Positions 9,188 through 18,223 of a stretch of 64,000 bases of DNA are shown here, piece after piece. The stretch covers positions 620,001 to 684,000 of the forward strand of contig NZ_CP036292.1 in assembly GCF_007751715.1 (NCBI RefSeq), written 5' to 3'. The position numbers and the translations under genes were made by a program. Every line of letters starts with the position of its first letter. Positions within the stretch are counted from its first letter, which is position 1. The notes beneath the pieces were generated by a model. The model was not told where the DNA came from and did no database searches. It saw only the letters and a program-made list of their open reading frames with translations. The DNA comes from Rosistilla oblonga. Lineage in GTDB: Bacteria > Planctomycetota > Planctomycetia > Pirellulales > Pirellulaceae.

Positions 9188-10849
9188 TCAGTGGTTGAGG
9201 ATAAATTCATTGCTGTTGAGGATTGCCCACCAAAGATCTTGCAGCATCTCCGCCTGGTCTCCCTTGCGGGCGGCCAGCAATTTGTTGGCGATCGTCAGTT
9301 CATCGCGCGACGCGCGACGTCCCATGCCGGCTAGGAACAGCCGATTGACCTTTTCGATCGGTTTGAGGTTTTGTCGAGACAGATCGCCCAGGAACGTCCC
9401 GCTCTCGATCGAGGTCGCGTTCTTGACGAGGTCGCCGTTAAACATCATCAGAGCTTGCGGGATCGAGCCGTTAAACGACGTCGATTCGTCTCCCTCGTCG
9501 GTGCCAAAGGCTGTCACGAACTGCTGCAACCAGCGGTTTCGTTTTTCTTCTTGTTGTTCGTACGAACCCTGCCCGCTCGATTTGGCCGTCGATAGCAGCG
9601 ATTGATACAGTTGTTCCGCCGACATCTGGCGAAGGTAGAAATGCGTGAACTTTGGTGGTTCGCCCATCTGTGGGTTGTCCGACGCATTGGACCCGGTCGT
9701 CTGGCTGCTCAAACGATAGGGTTCGCTGAGTGCGATCCACTGGATCAGTTGCTTCATGTCGAAGCTGGCTTTGCGGAATTCGGCTCCCAGTTCGTCCAAC
9801 AGGACAGGGTGCGACGCGACGTTATGAGGCCCCAGGTCGTCGACCGGTTTGGTGAACGCGTAGCCCATGAAGTGAGCCCACATCCGGTTGACGATCATCT
9901 TGTCCATGAACTCGCTCTCGATCATCATCTTGCCGAGTGCTTCGCGGCGATTGACGTCGCTGACATACCCGCTGACGTCGACTTCGGTGCCGTCCATGAA
10001 GACGGGACCGGCGGTTCGCGTGACGCCGTTACGGAGTTCGTAGAAGACGATAGCTTTGGACGGATCACCCATCTCACCAGCGAAGTCTTCATCGACAAGT
10101 TCGGCGTGAGAGACGTCGCGGGTTCCTGGAACATAACGCCGCAGAGCGCGGGTTTGTCGGAAGAACGAATTGAACTCCCAGAACTTCTGTTGCTTCCATT
10201 GATTAAATGGATGGTTGTGGCACTGCGTGCATTGGACTTGCAGTCCCATGAAAATTCGCGAGGTCGACGATGTGGCCAATGTCGCTTGGTCGTCGTTGAC
10301 CTTCATCGCCAGAAAGTTCGTGGCACCGTTGAAGTTTTCGGTCCCCGGTTTGGTGCTGCCCGTCGCAGTGACCAGTTCGAAAACCATGTCGTTGTAAGGC
10401 TTGTTGCGAGCGAACGAATCTCGCAGGTATTTGCTCATCCCCGGTCGGCTGGTCAGCGAATTCCGTTCGTTGCCGCCGGTTTGCCCGATCAGCACGTTGG
10501 TCCAGATCGTGGCCCAGTTGCGAGCGTATTCTTCGGTGTAGCGGTCGTCGTGCAGCAGCTTGTTGACCAGCCGTTGATCCTTGTCCGACGATTTGTCTTG
10601 TAGGAATTCGTCGAGTTCCTCGGGAGTCGGAATCCGGCCGATGATATCCAAATAGACGCGGCGACACCAAAGACCATCGGGAGCTTCGGGAGAAGGCTTC
10701 AGTTCGTAATCGACCCAACCCTGGCGGATATGTTTATCGATCAACTGAGTCTGGCTGGGCACGTTCGATTGGGCGACGCTCCAGGTCGCTGGCAGCAGCG
10801 CAGCGAAGACCACTGCGATTCGCGTAATCGTTTGTGGACATTTAGTCAT
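9188..10849 (-). CDS. DUF1549/DUF1553 domain-containing exported cytochrome-like protein
   Basis: 553 aa from the ATG at 10849; an in-frame ATG at 10906 would put extra residues before the signal peptide (IAVVFAALLPATWSVAQ). The DUF1549 domain occupies about residues 20-240, beginning IDKHIRQGWVDYELKP with the signature CRRVYLDIIGRIPT, and includes a haem-binding CTQCH motif in CTQCHNHPFNQW. DUF1553 follows in the C-terminal half (VNRMWAHFMGYAF, PVLLDELGAEF). Such proteins are thought to be planctomycete-specific periplasmic cytochromes working with DUF1501 partners. It is first in the strand order DUF1549, DUF1501, sigma factor, membrane DUF1549, suggesting one functional unit. Confidence 0.92.
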   Translation of the reverse strand: MTKCPQTITRIAVVFAALLPATWSVAQSNVPSQTQLIDKHIRQGWVDYELKPSPEAPDGLWCRRVYLDIIGRIPTPEELDEFLQDKSSDKDQRLVNKLLHDDRYTEEYARNWATIWTNVLIGQTGGNERNSLTSRPGMSKYLRDSFARNKPYNDMVFELVTATGSTKPGTENFNGATNFLAMKVNDDQATLATSSTSRIFMGLQVQCTQCHNHPFNQWKQQKFWEFNSFFRQTRALRRYVPGTRDVSHAELVDEDFAGEMGDPSKAIVFYELRNGVTRTAGPVFMDGTEVDVSGYVSDVNRREALGKMMIESEFMDKMIVNRMWAHFMGYAFTKPVDDLGPHNVASHPVLLDELGAEFRKASFDMKQLIQWIALSEPYRLSSQTTGSNASDNPQMGEPPKFTHFYLRQMSAEQLYQSLLSTAKSSGQGSYEQQEEKRNRWLQQFVTAFGTDEGDESTSFNGSIPQALMMFNGDLVKNATSIESGTFLGDLSRQNLKPIEKVNRLFLAGMGRRASRDELTIANKLLAARKGDQAEMLQDLWWAILNSNEFILNH

Positions 10850-11252
10850 TATAATAAGTCGTCCCATCGGGGTTCCCTGATGCGGGGATTGCATTGCTTC
10901 TGTCACTATTTAAACGGGGCCCGAGTCAATTCGTACTCAGTGAATCCTCGTGCATTATTGTAGAACGGTCTTCCTATTCTAAATCGAGCCTCGCAAAATG
11001 TGTGCTTCAATGCACGATTTGCCGCCGATCGTAGTGATTCCAGAAGTCGACGGGGCGCACGTTTCCGCTTTTTCCGGCAAAGGAAAACTAGGCGTTCCGG
11101 CGAGTAGAGGCACATAATTCGGCGCAATCCCCCTGGTTGCGGCGTGCCATGGGGCTGTTCAGGGATTTTTGCGTGTTTTCCACCACTTCACCCCTCGGGC
11201 TGACTAACCGCACGTGTGCGACGGTCTGTCCCCCGGTATGCCTCGCTCCGCT
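10850..11252 (-). other. Gene-free stretch upstream of the DUF1549 gene
   Basis: About 400 bp without a credible gene; a 73-codon open frame here (10906-11127, minus) has no recognisable features. It should contain the promoter of the DUF1549/DUF1501 transcription unit. A TTGACT hexamer lies on the minus strand at 10924-10929, but no well spaced -10 element follows. The 3' end of the DUF1570 gene enters from the other side. Confidence 0.4.
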
Positions 11253-12059
11253 TTAGCGTTGGAAGTAGGCGAGGTAGCGATTTTTCCAGTCGGGAAGTTC
11301 TGTATCGACGCGTCGACTCAGTTGTCCCGGTGGTGAGTGGGCCTGCAGATCTTGTAGGAAGCGAATCAGCACGCCCCGCGATTGGTCGCTTTCATGAAGC
11401 AGGAAGTGGACCCAGGACCACGCCTCTTGGTATTCGGTCGCTCCCATTGCGGAGAGGTCGCCGACCGCTTCGAGCGATTCGATCGAAGGGACTTGTCGCC
11501 AGAACGCTTTGCGTCGCGTGCTCACTTGGTGAACATGTTGCCTGACGTTCCCCGTCGGTGGGCTCTCGAAGTATTCGGCCAGTCCTTCGTCGAGCCACAG
11601 TGGGACGTAGGGGAGCGAAGCGTTTAACAACGCGTGGCTCGTCTCGTGCCGCAGGTCGATATGCATCTGGTCGCTTTTGTAAGCGAAGACCATTCCCGGC
11701 CCGCGGCGTTTAATAAACAACGCCCGGCGAAACGGAACGTTGGGGAAGTAGCGCTGCATGTAGCCTTGGTAGTTCGATTGATGTTCGAACAGGATCAAGT
11801 GGATCGGTTCGGGGTAGATCTCGATCTGCAGCGTCTTCTTTAGATCCGCTTGCAACGATCCCAGTTGGGCGACGATCTGCGGATCGGCGGCGACGTTGAA
11901 GTCCGAATGGAGCGCAAATTGGCCGATCTGCGCTTCGAACGGCCACCGATTCGCTGTGCTCGTCTGGGCATCGACGACACCACCGCACAACACCCCGGCG
12001 AACATTAGCACCAGGCGGAGAAGGTTGGTTGTATTCAATCGATCACCGTCGGCGTGCAT
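11253..12059 (-). CDS. DUF1570 family putative exported metallopeptidase
   Basis: 268 aa from the ATG at 12059, chosen because it gives a signal peptide (LLRLVLMFAGVLCGGVVDAQ) and does not overlap the CpsB-like gene; the frame stays open upstream. The hallmark is HETSH at about residue 147 followed ~20 residues later by LWLDEGLAEYFE, the gluzincin arrangement HExxH plus Glu ligand found in DUF1570 and peptidase-MA-like proteins. The preceding region FKSDQ/YKSDQMHIDLR forms the strand leading into the zinc helix. No substrate is known. It is 44 bp downstream of the CpsB-like gene on the same strand. Confidence 0.82.
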   Translation of the reverse strand: MHADGDRLNTTNLLRLVLMFAGVLCGGVVDAQTSTANRWPFEAQIGQFALHSDFNVAADPQIVAQLGSLQADLKKTLQIEIYPEPIHLILFEHQSNYQGYMQRYFPNVPFRRALFIKRRGPGMVFAYKSDQMHIDLRHETSHALLNASLPYVPLWLDEGLAEYFESPPTGNVRQHVHQVSTRRKAFWRQVPSIESLEAVGDLSAMGATEYQEAWSWVHFLLHESDQSRGVLIRFLQDLQAHSPPGQLSRRVDTELPDWKNRYLAYFQR

Positions 12060-12103
12060 GTCGGTCGGGGGGAGTCGTTTAGGATTCAAGGCGGCCGGAA
12101 CCG

Positions 12104-12901
12104 CTAAGCGGCCTGTCGTTTCAGGATCCGGTCCATCCAGCCGCGGCGTTTGATCGGCGGCAGTTTGGCGACGGTCTTCCCGTTGACGACCGCCAGCGGA
12201 TTGTGGCAACAGATCGCGGTGGCATACGCTTCGCCAACCAGTTCGCTGGCGCGGTCGAAACTGCGCCGCATCAATGGCTTGCGTCGCCGAGTGCCGTGAG
12301 CGTCCGAAGCGATGAAATGGGTCAGCCCATTTTGCAGCAACCATTCGCTCATCTTCTTCGGTGCGCTACCGAAGACTCCCGTCAGGCTGTCGGCGGTGAT
12401 CTGCATCAGGCAACCTGCCTGGACCAGCGGCGGGATCAGGTCGGGGCGTTTTAAGATCCCTTCGTTCCGCTCGGGGTGCGAGAGGATCCCGACCATTCCC
12501 AGCTTCTTTAAGTTGGCTAGCACGGGCTCCAACGGAAAGTAGAGTTCGTGTGGCAGTTCCAACAGCACGTGTTTGCTGCGGTCGGACAGCGAGACGCAGT
12601 CGCCGCTAGCCAAGCGTTCGATCATATCCAAATCGATCCTGACGTCGGCACCGGGGCGCACGACCAGCGGGATCTCTTGCTCTTGCAGGCGGGTTTGGAA
12701 TTCGGCGGTCAACCGTCGGATCTCATCGCCGGTTGTCAGCGAATATTGTCCCAGTTGATGCGGAGTCAAAACGGAGCAACGAATGCCATCCTGGACAGCA
12801 ATCCTTGCCATCGCGAGCGATTCGTCCCAGTCCCTCGCGCCATCGTCGATACCCGGCAGCAAATGGCAGTGAATATCAATAAAAGCGAGTTCCTCGTCCA
12901 T
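12104..12901 (-). CDS. CpsB/YwqE-like PHP-domain tyrosine-protein phosphatase
   Basis: 265 aa, full family length. PHP-domain metal motifs are clear: DIHCHLLPGIDDGA near the N-terminus, VLTPHQLGQY at ~45, a SHPERN motif mid-protein and ASDAHGTRRR near residue 200. CpsB/CapC/YwqE enzymes dephosphorylate bacterial tyrosine kinases that control capsule and exopolysaccharide export. No tyrosine kinase, Wzc or glycosyltransferase gene lies in this window, so here it is an orphan and its partner is presumably elsewhere. The ATG at 12901 directly precedes the first motif. It may be co-transcribed with the DUF1570 gene. Confidence 0.88.
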   Translation of the reverse strand: MDEELAFIDIHCHLLPGIDDGARDWDESLAMARIAVQDGIRCSVLTPHQLGQYSLTTGDEIRRLTAEFQTRLQEQEIPLVVRPGADVRIDLDMIERLASGDCVSLSDRSKHVLLELPHELYFPLEPVLANLKKLGMVGILSHPERNEGILKRPDLIPPLVQAGCLMQITADSLTGVFGSAPKKMSEWLLQNGLTHFIASDAHGTRRRKPLMRRSFDRASELVGEAYATAICCHNPLAVVNGKTVAKLPPIKRRGWMDRILKRQAA

Positions 12902-13132
12902 CCAACGACATCCTTGTCACGGTGATTGAAGCGATACGTTGGGGAATCTCCCATCGAGTCCAAACGCTGTCAAGTTCATTCGCTGTGATCGTCGGCGATT
13001 CGGCCGCCACGCGACCTTTGGTCCTGCAAATCGCTGCGCCGGGGCAAGTATTTGCTAGCGTTGGCGGCGTCGCGATGGAGTGCTGGCAATGCGAACCGCC
13101 GCCGCTGCGTCAATCTGTGACATAGGTTTCAG

Positions 13133-13161
13133 TTGACCCTTGCAGCGGTGGTAGTTAGAAA
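13133..13161 (+). promoter_or_regulatory. Possible sigma-70-type promoter of the DUF3365 gene
   Basis: TTGACC (13133-13138) is separated by 17 bp from TAGAAA (13156-13161), a fair match to -35/-10 consensus, about 105 bp upstream of the start codon. Planctomycete promoters are poorly characterised, so this is a weak call. The rest of the 12902-13268 gap holds a C-rich tract (13229-13251) and no gene. Confidence 0.3.
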
Positions 13162-13268
13162 GATGTATGGTTTGTGCAGCTTTGGCGGTTGGCGATCGAT
13201 CCTGGTCCGCTGCTGCTGCTCATGCCTTCCCCCCCCCTGCCCTGCCCCGCCTTTTTGTTGGTACCACG

Positions 13269-13826
13269 ATGAAATACAGAGTCACCGCGTTTGGAGTCTT
13301 CTTCGCCATCGGATGTTCGCTGGTAACGCTTCGAGCCGAACAGCCGGAGGCCGTTGCCGATCCGGCGGCTAAGCGAGTTGCCGTGGCGAGTTCCTTAGTG
13401 GAAGCTCGCAGCCGGGCGACGCTGTTGCACGAAACAATCCACGGCACGCTGCAGGTCGTCCATCGCGATCTGTTCGACGAGGACGATGCCCACACGATTC
13501 CGTCGGCATCGTTGGAGGACGTCTTTCACGCGATGGCCGACAGCTTTCAGGTCGAGATGAAATGGTTGGTCGTGAACACCGATGTCGTGAACGTCGACCA
13601 TCGCCCCGAAGATGAATTCGAACACGCGGCGGTCAAAGCGTTGGCCGCAGGGAAACCCTATTTCGATCGCGTGCAGAAAGATCGGTATCGCTTTGCGGGG
13701 TCGATCCGCTTAGCCTCACAGTGTTTAAAATGTCATGTCAAACATCGCACCAGCACTCACGATCGGACTGCCGGTCTGTTGATCTCGATGCCGCTGAAGT
13801 TGGACGCTGCGGCAACGCAGGAGTGA
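13269..13826 (+). CDS. Exported DUF3365-type haem-binding protein
   Basis: 185 aa from the ATG at 13269, which starts directly at a signal peptide (VTAFGVFFAIGCSLVTLRA); the frame is open further upstream through a C-rich intergenic tract. The mature part resembles DUF3365/Tll0287-like domains: a central VFHAMADSFQVEMKWLVVNT region, then PEDEFEHAAVKAL, a YRFAGSIRL strand and the haem site CLKCH at ~155-159. These PAS-like haem domains act as periplasmic redox or gas sensors or electron carriers. Here the domain is alone with no attached kinase or cyclase. It lies upstream of the DinB/MOSC pair but ~100 bp away, so co-transcription is uncertain. Confidence 0.72.
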   Translation: MKYRVTAFGVFFAIGCSLVTLRAEQPEAVADPAAKRVAVASSLVEARSRATLLHETIHGTLQVVHRDLFDEDDAHTIPSASLEDVFHAMADSFQVEMKWLVVNTDVVNVDHRPEDEFEHAAVKALAAGKPYFDRVQKDRYRFAGSIRLASQCLKCHVKHRTSTHDRTAGLLISMPLKLDAAATQE

Positions 13827-13925
13827 ACTTGTGGCACCAGGCGTCGTGGCGAATTCGGTGCTGATTGGTGAGTCGATGCGATTTTGGCTGCTGAAATTTT
13901 GCTTGGGAACCTAAGGAGAGATCGC

Positions 13926-14402
13926 ATGGCGTTGAATCCGTTGATCGAAGAATACGCTGCCGGCGGTGCGGTGTTGCGAAGGGCTGTCGCTGGTTTTTCG
14001 GAGGCGCAGTTCGATGCGGTGCCGATACCGGGCAAATGGTCGACGCGGCAGGTGCTCTGCCATATCGCCGACTTTGAATTGGTCTACGCCGACCGGATGA
14101 AGCGTGTGATTGCCGAGCAGGAGCCGACATTTTTTGGTGGCGATCCCGATCTGTTTGCCGCGGGACTGGCTTATGATCAGCGCGACGCCGAAGAGGAGTT
14201 GCAGGTGGTCGAAGCGGTCCGCGCTCAGGTGACGCGGATCTTGCGAACCCTGGATGTCGCCGATTTCCAACGGATCGGGAACCATCACGAAGACGGTCCG
14301 CTGACGCTCGCGGCGCTGTTGGATAAGATCGCTGGGCATCTGCAGCATCACGTCCGCTTTATCGAAGAAAAGCGAGTTGTCCTCGAGGGGATGCAGCGAT
14401 GA
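13926..14402 (+). CDS. DinB family protein
   Basis: 158 aa. The ATG at 13926 is preceded by AAGGAG at 13913-13918, a strong ribosome binding site, and is preferred over an upstream in-frame start. The four-helix DinB/YfiT fold is indicated by GKWSTRQVLCHIADFELVYADR, whose His lies where the first metal ligand sits, and a C-terminal GHLQHHVRFIEE segment with the remaining His ligands. DinB proteins are divalent-metal-dependent and include thiol transferases. The reaction here is unknown. The stop codon overlaps the start of the MOSC gene (ATGA), so the two are translationally coupled. Confidence 0.88.
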   Translation: MALNPLIEEYAAGGAVLRRAVAGFSEAQFDAVPIPGKWSTRQVLCHIADFELVYADRMKRVIAEQEPTFFGGDPDLFAAGLAYDQRDAEEELQVVEAVRAQVTRILRTLDVADFQRIGNHHEDGPLTLAALLDKIAGHLQHHVRFIEEKRVVLEGMQR

Positions 14403-15097
14403 ACGGTTCGCGGCAAGCCGAGTTGTTGTCGGTGCAAGTGGGGCTGCCGCGGACGATCACAGCCGATAAGGAATGGACGACGGGGTTCTGGAAAGAACCG
14501 ATCCGCGAGCCGTTGTGGCTGGGGACGACCAATCTGCAAGGAGATGGCCAAGCCGATCGGGTCAATCATGGCGGGCCTCACAAAGCGGTCTGCGTCTATT
14601 CCGCCGCCCATATTCCGGTCTGGCGGGAAACGCTTGGGATCGACGACTTGGGGGCCGGAGCGTTCGGTGAGAACTTTACCGTTTCCGATCTGACCGAAGC
14701 CGATGTTTGTATCGGCGACGTCTGGTCGGTCGGCGATGCCGTGGTTCAAGTCTCTCAGCCGCGGCAGCCGTGCTGGAAATTGGCAAAGCGTTGGGGGATC
14801 AAAGACCTGGCGTATCAAGTGCAACAGACGGGGCGAACCGGTTGGTACTTCCGCGTTCTGGAAGAAGGCTTGGTCGGGCCGGGGATGCCGGTTCGGTTGA
14901 TGCAACGGCAGTGGGACGATTGGACGATCGCCGCGGCAAATCGCGTGATGCATCACGACAAACAGAACATCGACCAGGCGGCTCGGTTGGCCGCGGTCCC
15001 GGCACTCTCGCCCAGCTGGCAAGCGACGCTGAACAAGCGGATCGCCAAACAGCCGAAGGTCGACGAGAGCTTGCGGTTGGATGGCCCCGGCGACTGA
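14399..15097 (+). CDS. MOSC domain-containing protein (YiiM-like)
   Basis: 232 aa. The MOSC core is visible as VNHGGPHKAVCVYSAAHIP (about 58-76), GAFGENFTV, then the conserved Cys region QPRQPCWKLAKRW, followed by a YiiM-type three-helix tail. MOSC domains bind sulfur or molybdenum cofactor intermediates. YiiM in E. coli reduces 6-N-hydroxylaminopurine as a molybdoenzyme. The conserved Cys at ~121 would be the cofactor ligand. It starts inside the stop codon of the DinB gene (ATGA overlap), so a joint role in detoxification is plausible but inferred. Confidence 0.9.
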   Translation: MNGSRQAELLSVQVGLPRTITADKEWTTGFWKEPIREPLWLGTTNLQGDGQADRVNHGGPHKAVCVYSAAHIPVWRETLGIDDLGAGAFGENFTVSDLTEADVCIGDVWSVGDAVVQVSQPRQPCWKLAKRWGIKDLAYQVQQTGRTGWYFRVLEEGLVGPGMPVRLMQRQWDDWTIAAANRVMHHDKQNIDQAARLAAVPALSPSWQATLNKRIAKQPKVDESLRLDGPGD

Positions 15098-15124
15098 ACG
15101 CGACAGTTTCGCGGACGCGTTCGA

Positions 15125-16492
15125 TCAATGCAGTCCGTAGCGGCTCATCTTGTAGTGCAGCGTGCGGACGCTGACGCCCAGGCGCTTAGCGGTATTCTCG
15201 CGGTGGCAATCGCAAGCGGCCAACGCCGCGGAGATCGTCTCACGTTCGCACCGCTCGACAGCTTCGGCCAACGTACACGCGGTTGCCGTGGGGGCGTTGG
15301 AGTTGTCTTGCAGTTGCAGTTCCTGGGGCAGTTGATGATCTTGGATCAGATCGTCGGTGTGGGTGACGACCATCCGTTCGACAACGTTCCGCAGTTGGCG
15401 GACGTTGCCCGGCCACTTCGCGGCGACCAGAGTCTGCATCGCTTCGGGGGAGATCTGTTTCATCGGACGCCCGTGGCGATCGCAGAAGTGTTTTAAGAAG
15501 TGTTCGACCAGCAGCGGAATGTCCTCGCGTCGCTGCCTCAGCGAAGGGACTTCGATTGGGATCACGTTCAAGCGATAGAACAGATCCTCGCGAAACGTCC
15601 CCTCTTCGATCATCGCCTGCACCGACTTGTTCGTCGCCGAAACGATCCGCACGTTGGCCGACAGCAGTTGTTCGCCACCGACCCGGATGAACTGGCCCGA
15701 TTCGAGCACGCGCAGCAGATCGACTTGGCTCTTGGGCGACATCTCGGTGACTTCGTCCAGGAACAGCGTCCCGCCGCTGGCTTGTTCGAAGCAGCCCGGC
15801 TTCTGCCGGGAGGCACCGCTGAAGGATCCCTTCTCGTGGCCAAACAGTTCGCTTTCGAGCAGCGATTCGGGCATCGCACCGAGGTTGACGGCGACAAACG
15901 GTCCGTCGCCGCGGGGGCTGAGATCGTGGACCGCTCGGGCGATCAACTCCTTCCCCGTTCCGCTCTCCCCTTGGATCAGCACCGTCGCTTCGGTCGCTGC
16001 AACTTGACGGATCTGATGGAACACATCCTGCATCGCGGCGCAGGTGCCAAGGATGTTAGAGATCTGTCCGGCGTCGGCCAATCGGCTGCGCAGTTGTTGG
16101 TTTTCGATTCGCAGCGCGTGGTGCTGCCGCGCTTTGCGAACCTGTTGCCGGACGAGGTTCAGGTCCAATGGTTTGGAGATGAAGTCGAACGCGCCGGCTC
16201 GCATCGCATCGACAGCCGTTTCGACGGTGCCATGAGCGGTGATCACGATCACGGCGGTCTGGGGATGAGTTTGCCCAAGTTGGCGGAGCAGTTCGATCCC
16301 GTCGATCTTGCCGCCCAGGCGGACGTCGGCGATCACCAGCTGATAAGTCGACTGTTCGAACTTCTCCAGAGCCGCTTCGGCATCGCTGGCGGTCTCGACG
16401 CGATCGGCTTCGCTAGCCAAACCCTTGGCCAGACCCGATCGGATGTTGGGTTCGTCGTCGACGATTAGAACGCTAAAGTCCGATGTTTTCAT
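15125..16492 (-). CDS. NtrC-family sigma-54-dependent response regulator
   Basis: 455 aa with the full three-part layout. Receiver domain (1-~120): VDDEPN acidic pocket, phospho-acceptor Asp in IADVRLGG, Lys in FDFISKPLDL. AAA+ domain (~140-380): Walker A GESGTGKE, Walker B GGTLFLDEV. The sigma-54 contact loop reads GSFSGA rather than the usual GAFTGA. C-terminal Fis-type HTH: ENTAKRLGVSVRTLHYKMSR. It activates sigma-54 promoters when phosphorylated. The ATG at 16492 overlaps the stop of the histidine kinase gene by 4 bp, so the kinase is its cognate sensor. Its target genes are unknown; a sigma-54-like promoter exists in this window upstream of dabA. Confidence 0.95.
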   Translation of the reverse strand: MKTSDFSVLIVDDEPNIRSGLAKGLASEADRVETASDAEAALEKFEQSTYQLVIADVRLGGKIDGIELLRQLGQTHPQTAVIVITAHGTVETAVDAMRAGAFDFISKPLDLNLVRQQVRKARQHHALRIENQQLRSRLADAGQISNILGTCAAMQDVFHQIRQVAATEATVLIQGESGTGKELIARAVHDLSPRGDGPFVAVNLGAMPESLLESELFGHEKGSFSGASRQKPGCFEQASGGTLFLDEVTEMSPKSQVDLLRVLESGQFIRVGGEQLLSANVRIVSATNKSVQAMIEEGTFREDLFYRLNVIPIEVPSLRQRREDIPLLVEHFLKHFCDRHGRPMKQISPEAMQTLVAAKWPGNVRQLRNVVERMVVTHTDDLIQDHQLPQELQLQDNSNAPTATACTLAEAVERCERETISAALAACDCHRENTAKRLGVSVRTLHYKMSRYGLH

Positions 16493-17925
16493 TCCTGGGT
16501 ACCTCGAGGCAGCAGCACGGTGAATTCGGTTCCATCGGGGCTGGTGCGGAAATCGATACTGCCATCGTGTTGGCGAATGATCTTGTCGCAGAGCGCAAGC
16601 CCCATCCCGGTCCCTTCGCTGCGGGTCGTGAAATAGGGATCAAAGATTTGTGATTGGATCTCTGGAAGGATCCCGTTTCCTGTGTCGGCGATGTCGATGC
16701 GAATCTGGTCGTTGAGTTGGCCGACGCGGAATCGCAGCAGTCCTCCGTCGGGCATCGCCGCCATCGCGTTGAGAGCCAGGTTTAAGAAGACCTGTTCCAG
16801 ACGAACCGAATCGGCTTGGATCAAGCCGAGCATTTCGGGGGGCGATTCGATTTTGATCTTCACCTGTTGCTGGTCGGCTTGGGGACGCAGCAGGCGGACC
16901 AGTTTATCGATCAACAGCGTGACATCGACCGCCGATCGACCGATCTCCGACATCGAGGCATAGTTGCGGAATCCGTCCAGGACGTTGTTGATCCGATGGA
17001 CTTCGGTCTGCAGGACATCCAGCAGTTCGGCGACCTCCGGATCGTACGGTTCGCTGGCAAGATGTTCGCACAACAATTGAATATGAATCGAGACGGCACT
17101 CAGTGGGTTCTTGATTTCATGCTGCAGTCCCGCGGCTAAAGAACCGAGCCCCATGTAACGCTCCATCCGACGCAGTCGTTCTTCGATAAGCGCCTTTTCG
17201 GTGACATCGCGAACGTGCAGCACGGTGCCGATATCTTCTCCCTGCTGATTGCTCAACAGCGTGCATCCGGCGCGAAGCGTCTGGCGGTGGCCGTTGCTTG
17301 TCACGCAGTAATCGCGGTCGCGGATCGCATCGTGGTAGGTGCGGACCTCGCTGCAGATCGAATCGAGCAGAGCATGTTCATCACCGAGGTCGGACAAATA
17401 AAGTCCCACGCCCTCGTTGTCGGGGCTGCCGAGCAACGTCTGCGCCCGTGGGTTGGTGCTGCTGATCATCCCGTTGCGATCGGTCGTTATCACGCCCGCG
17501 TCCATGCTGGCGAGAATGTCGGTTGCGAGAACTTTGACGGCTCGCAGCGAGCGTTCGCTGCTCAGATAGCCGCGGACGACAAGCGCCAATGCGATCGTGG
17601 TGCCGCTGAGATTGACGACCAGCAGAATCGTCAGCGTCCGATCGAGTCGCAGTTCTCCCAGCACTCCCTCCGCCGCCGCGGCGTGGCTTGGTGGAAGATG
17701 CAGCACCAAGCGAGCCATGATGCCATGTTCGTGGTGGACGTCCATCAGGATCTTGCTGGTCAACAGCAGCGACGTCAGGCTAAGGATGGCCAGCCCCACA
17801 GCGATCCGCCGGATCCCGCGGCCAATTGATCCATCTTGAATTTCAAACATGAGTGGCTCGAGCGGATCGGCCCGGTGGAAAAGCGGGCTACGGATTGTGA
17901 AGGGACGCAGCAGCGGATGCTTCAT
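16489..17925 (-). CDS. Membrane sensor histidine kinase (PAS, HisKA, HATPase)
   Basis: 478 aa; an internal ATG at 17850 is an alternative start that would begin at MFEIQDGS just before the first membrane helix. Two membrane segments (about 38-60 and 98-122) enclose a short periplasmic loop of ~40 residues. A PAS domain follows (~140-250, with NPRAQTLLG), then the H-box GLQHEIKNPLSA at ~273 with the phospho-acceptor His, N-box LNLALNAMAAMP, and ATP lid motifs DTGNGI and GTGMGLAL. This is an NtrB-like orthodox kinase. It precedes and overlaps the response regulator gene (ATGA), forming a two-component pair. Confidence 0.95.
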   Translation of the reverse strand: MKHPLLRPFTIRSPLFHRADPLEPLMFEIQDGSIGRGIRRIAVGLAILSLTSLLLTSKILMDVHHEHGIMARLVLHLPPSHAAAAEGVLGELRLDRTLTILLVVNLSGTTIALALVVRGYLSSERSLRAVKVLATDILASMDAGVITTDRNGMISSTNPRAQTLLGSPDNEGVGLYLSDLGDEHALLDSICSEVRTYHDAIRDRDYCVTSNGHRQTLRAGCTLLSNQQGEDIGTVLHVRDVTEKALIEERLRRMERYMGLGSLAAGLQHEIKNPLSAVSIHIQLLCEHLASEPYDPEVAELLDVLQTEVHRINNVLDGFRNYASMSEIGRSAVDVTLLIDKLVRLLRPQADQQQVKIKIESPPEMLGLIQADSVRLEQVFLNLALNAMAAMPDGGLLRFRVGQLNDQIRIDIADTGNGILPEIQSQIFDPYFTTRSEGTGMGLALCDKIIRQHDGSIDFRTSPDGTEFTVLLPRGTQE

Positions 17926-18040
17926 ATATAAGGCATCGTTGTCGGTTTCCCAACCATGCGGATTGTAAATCGCAGGTGCCGGTAGCGTCCGCTCGGCAAG
18001 GGGAAGTTCTTGAGTCGAACCCTGGGCGGTTGATTCTGCT
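17926..18040 (-). other. Intergenic start of a 630 bp gene-free region
   Basis: The whole gap between the histidine kinase start and the porin start (17926-18559) has no supported gene. It holds the kinase promoter side (17926-18040), two repeat copies (next entries) and the porin upstream region (18376-18559). No tRNA or structured RNA was recognised. Confidence 0.4.
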
Positions 18041-18194
18041 GTTAAGCCCTCCCCGAAAAACTCGCTGAAGGCTCGTTTTTCGACCCTCCCAGCTTCGCCG
18101 AGCGGGTGAAGGCCGGGCGCTTCACCCTCCCCCCAAACGCAGTTTGTAGGGGAGGCTCGAACGAGCGAAGCGATGTTCGGGGAGGAGCGTCTGC
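18041..18194. repeat. Palindromic intergenic repeat, copy 1
   Basis: About 154 bp beginning GTTAAGCCCT and ending CGTCTGC, closely matching a second copy 183 bp further on. It carries nested inverted repeats (CGACCCTCCC ... GGGGAGGCTCG) that are imperfect here. Confidence 0.75.
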
Positions 18195-18223
18195 TGAGTC
18201 ACTCCTGTGCGTTTCTCCACGTT

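Noticed and set aside
10906-11127. 73-codon open frame upstream of the DUF1549 gene
   Set aside because: No ribosome binding site, no similarity and basic/aromatic composition unlike real proteins here.
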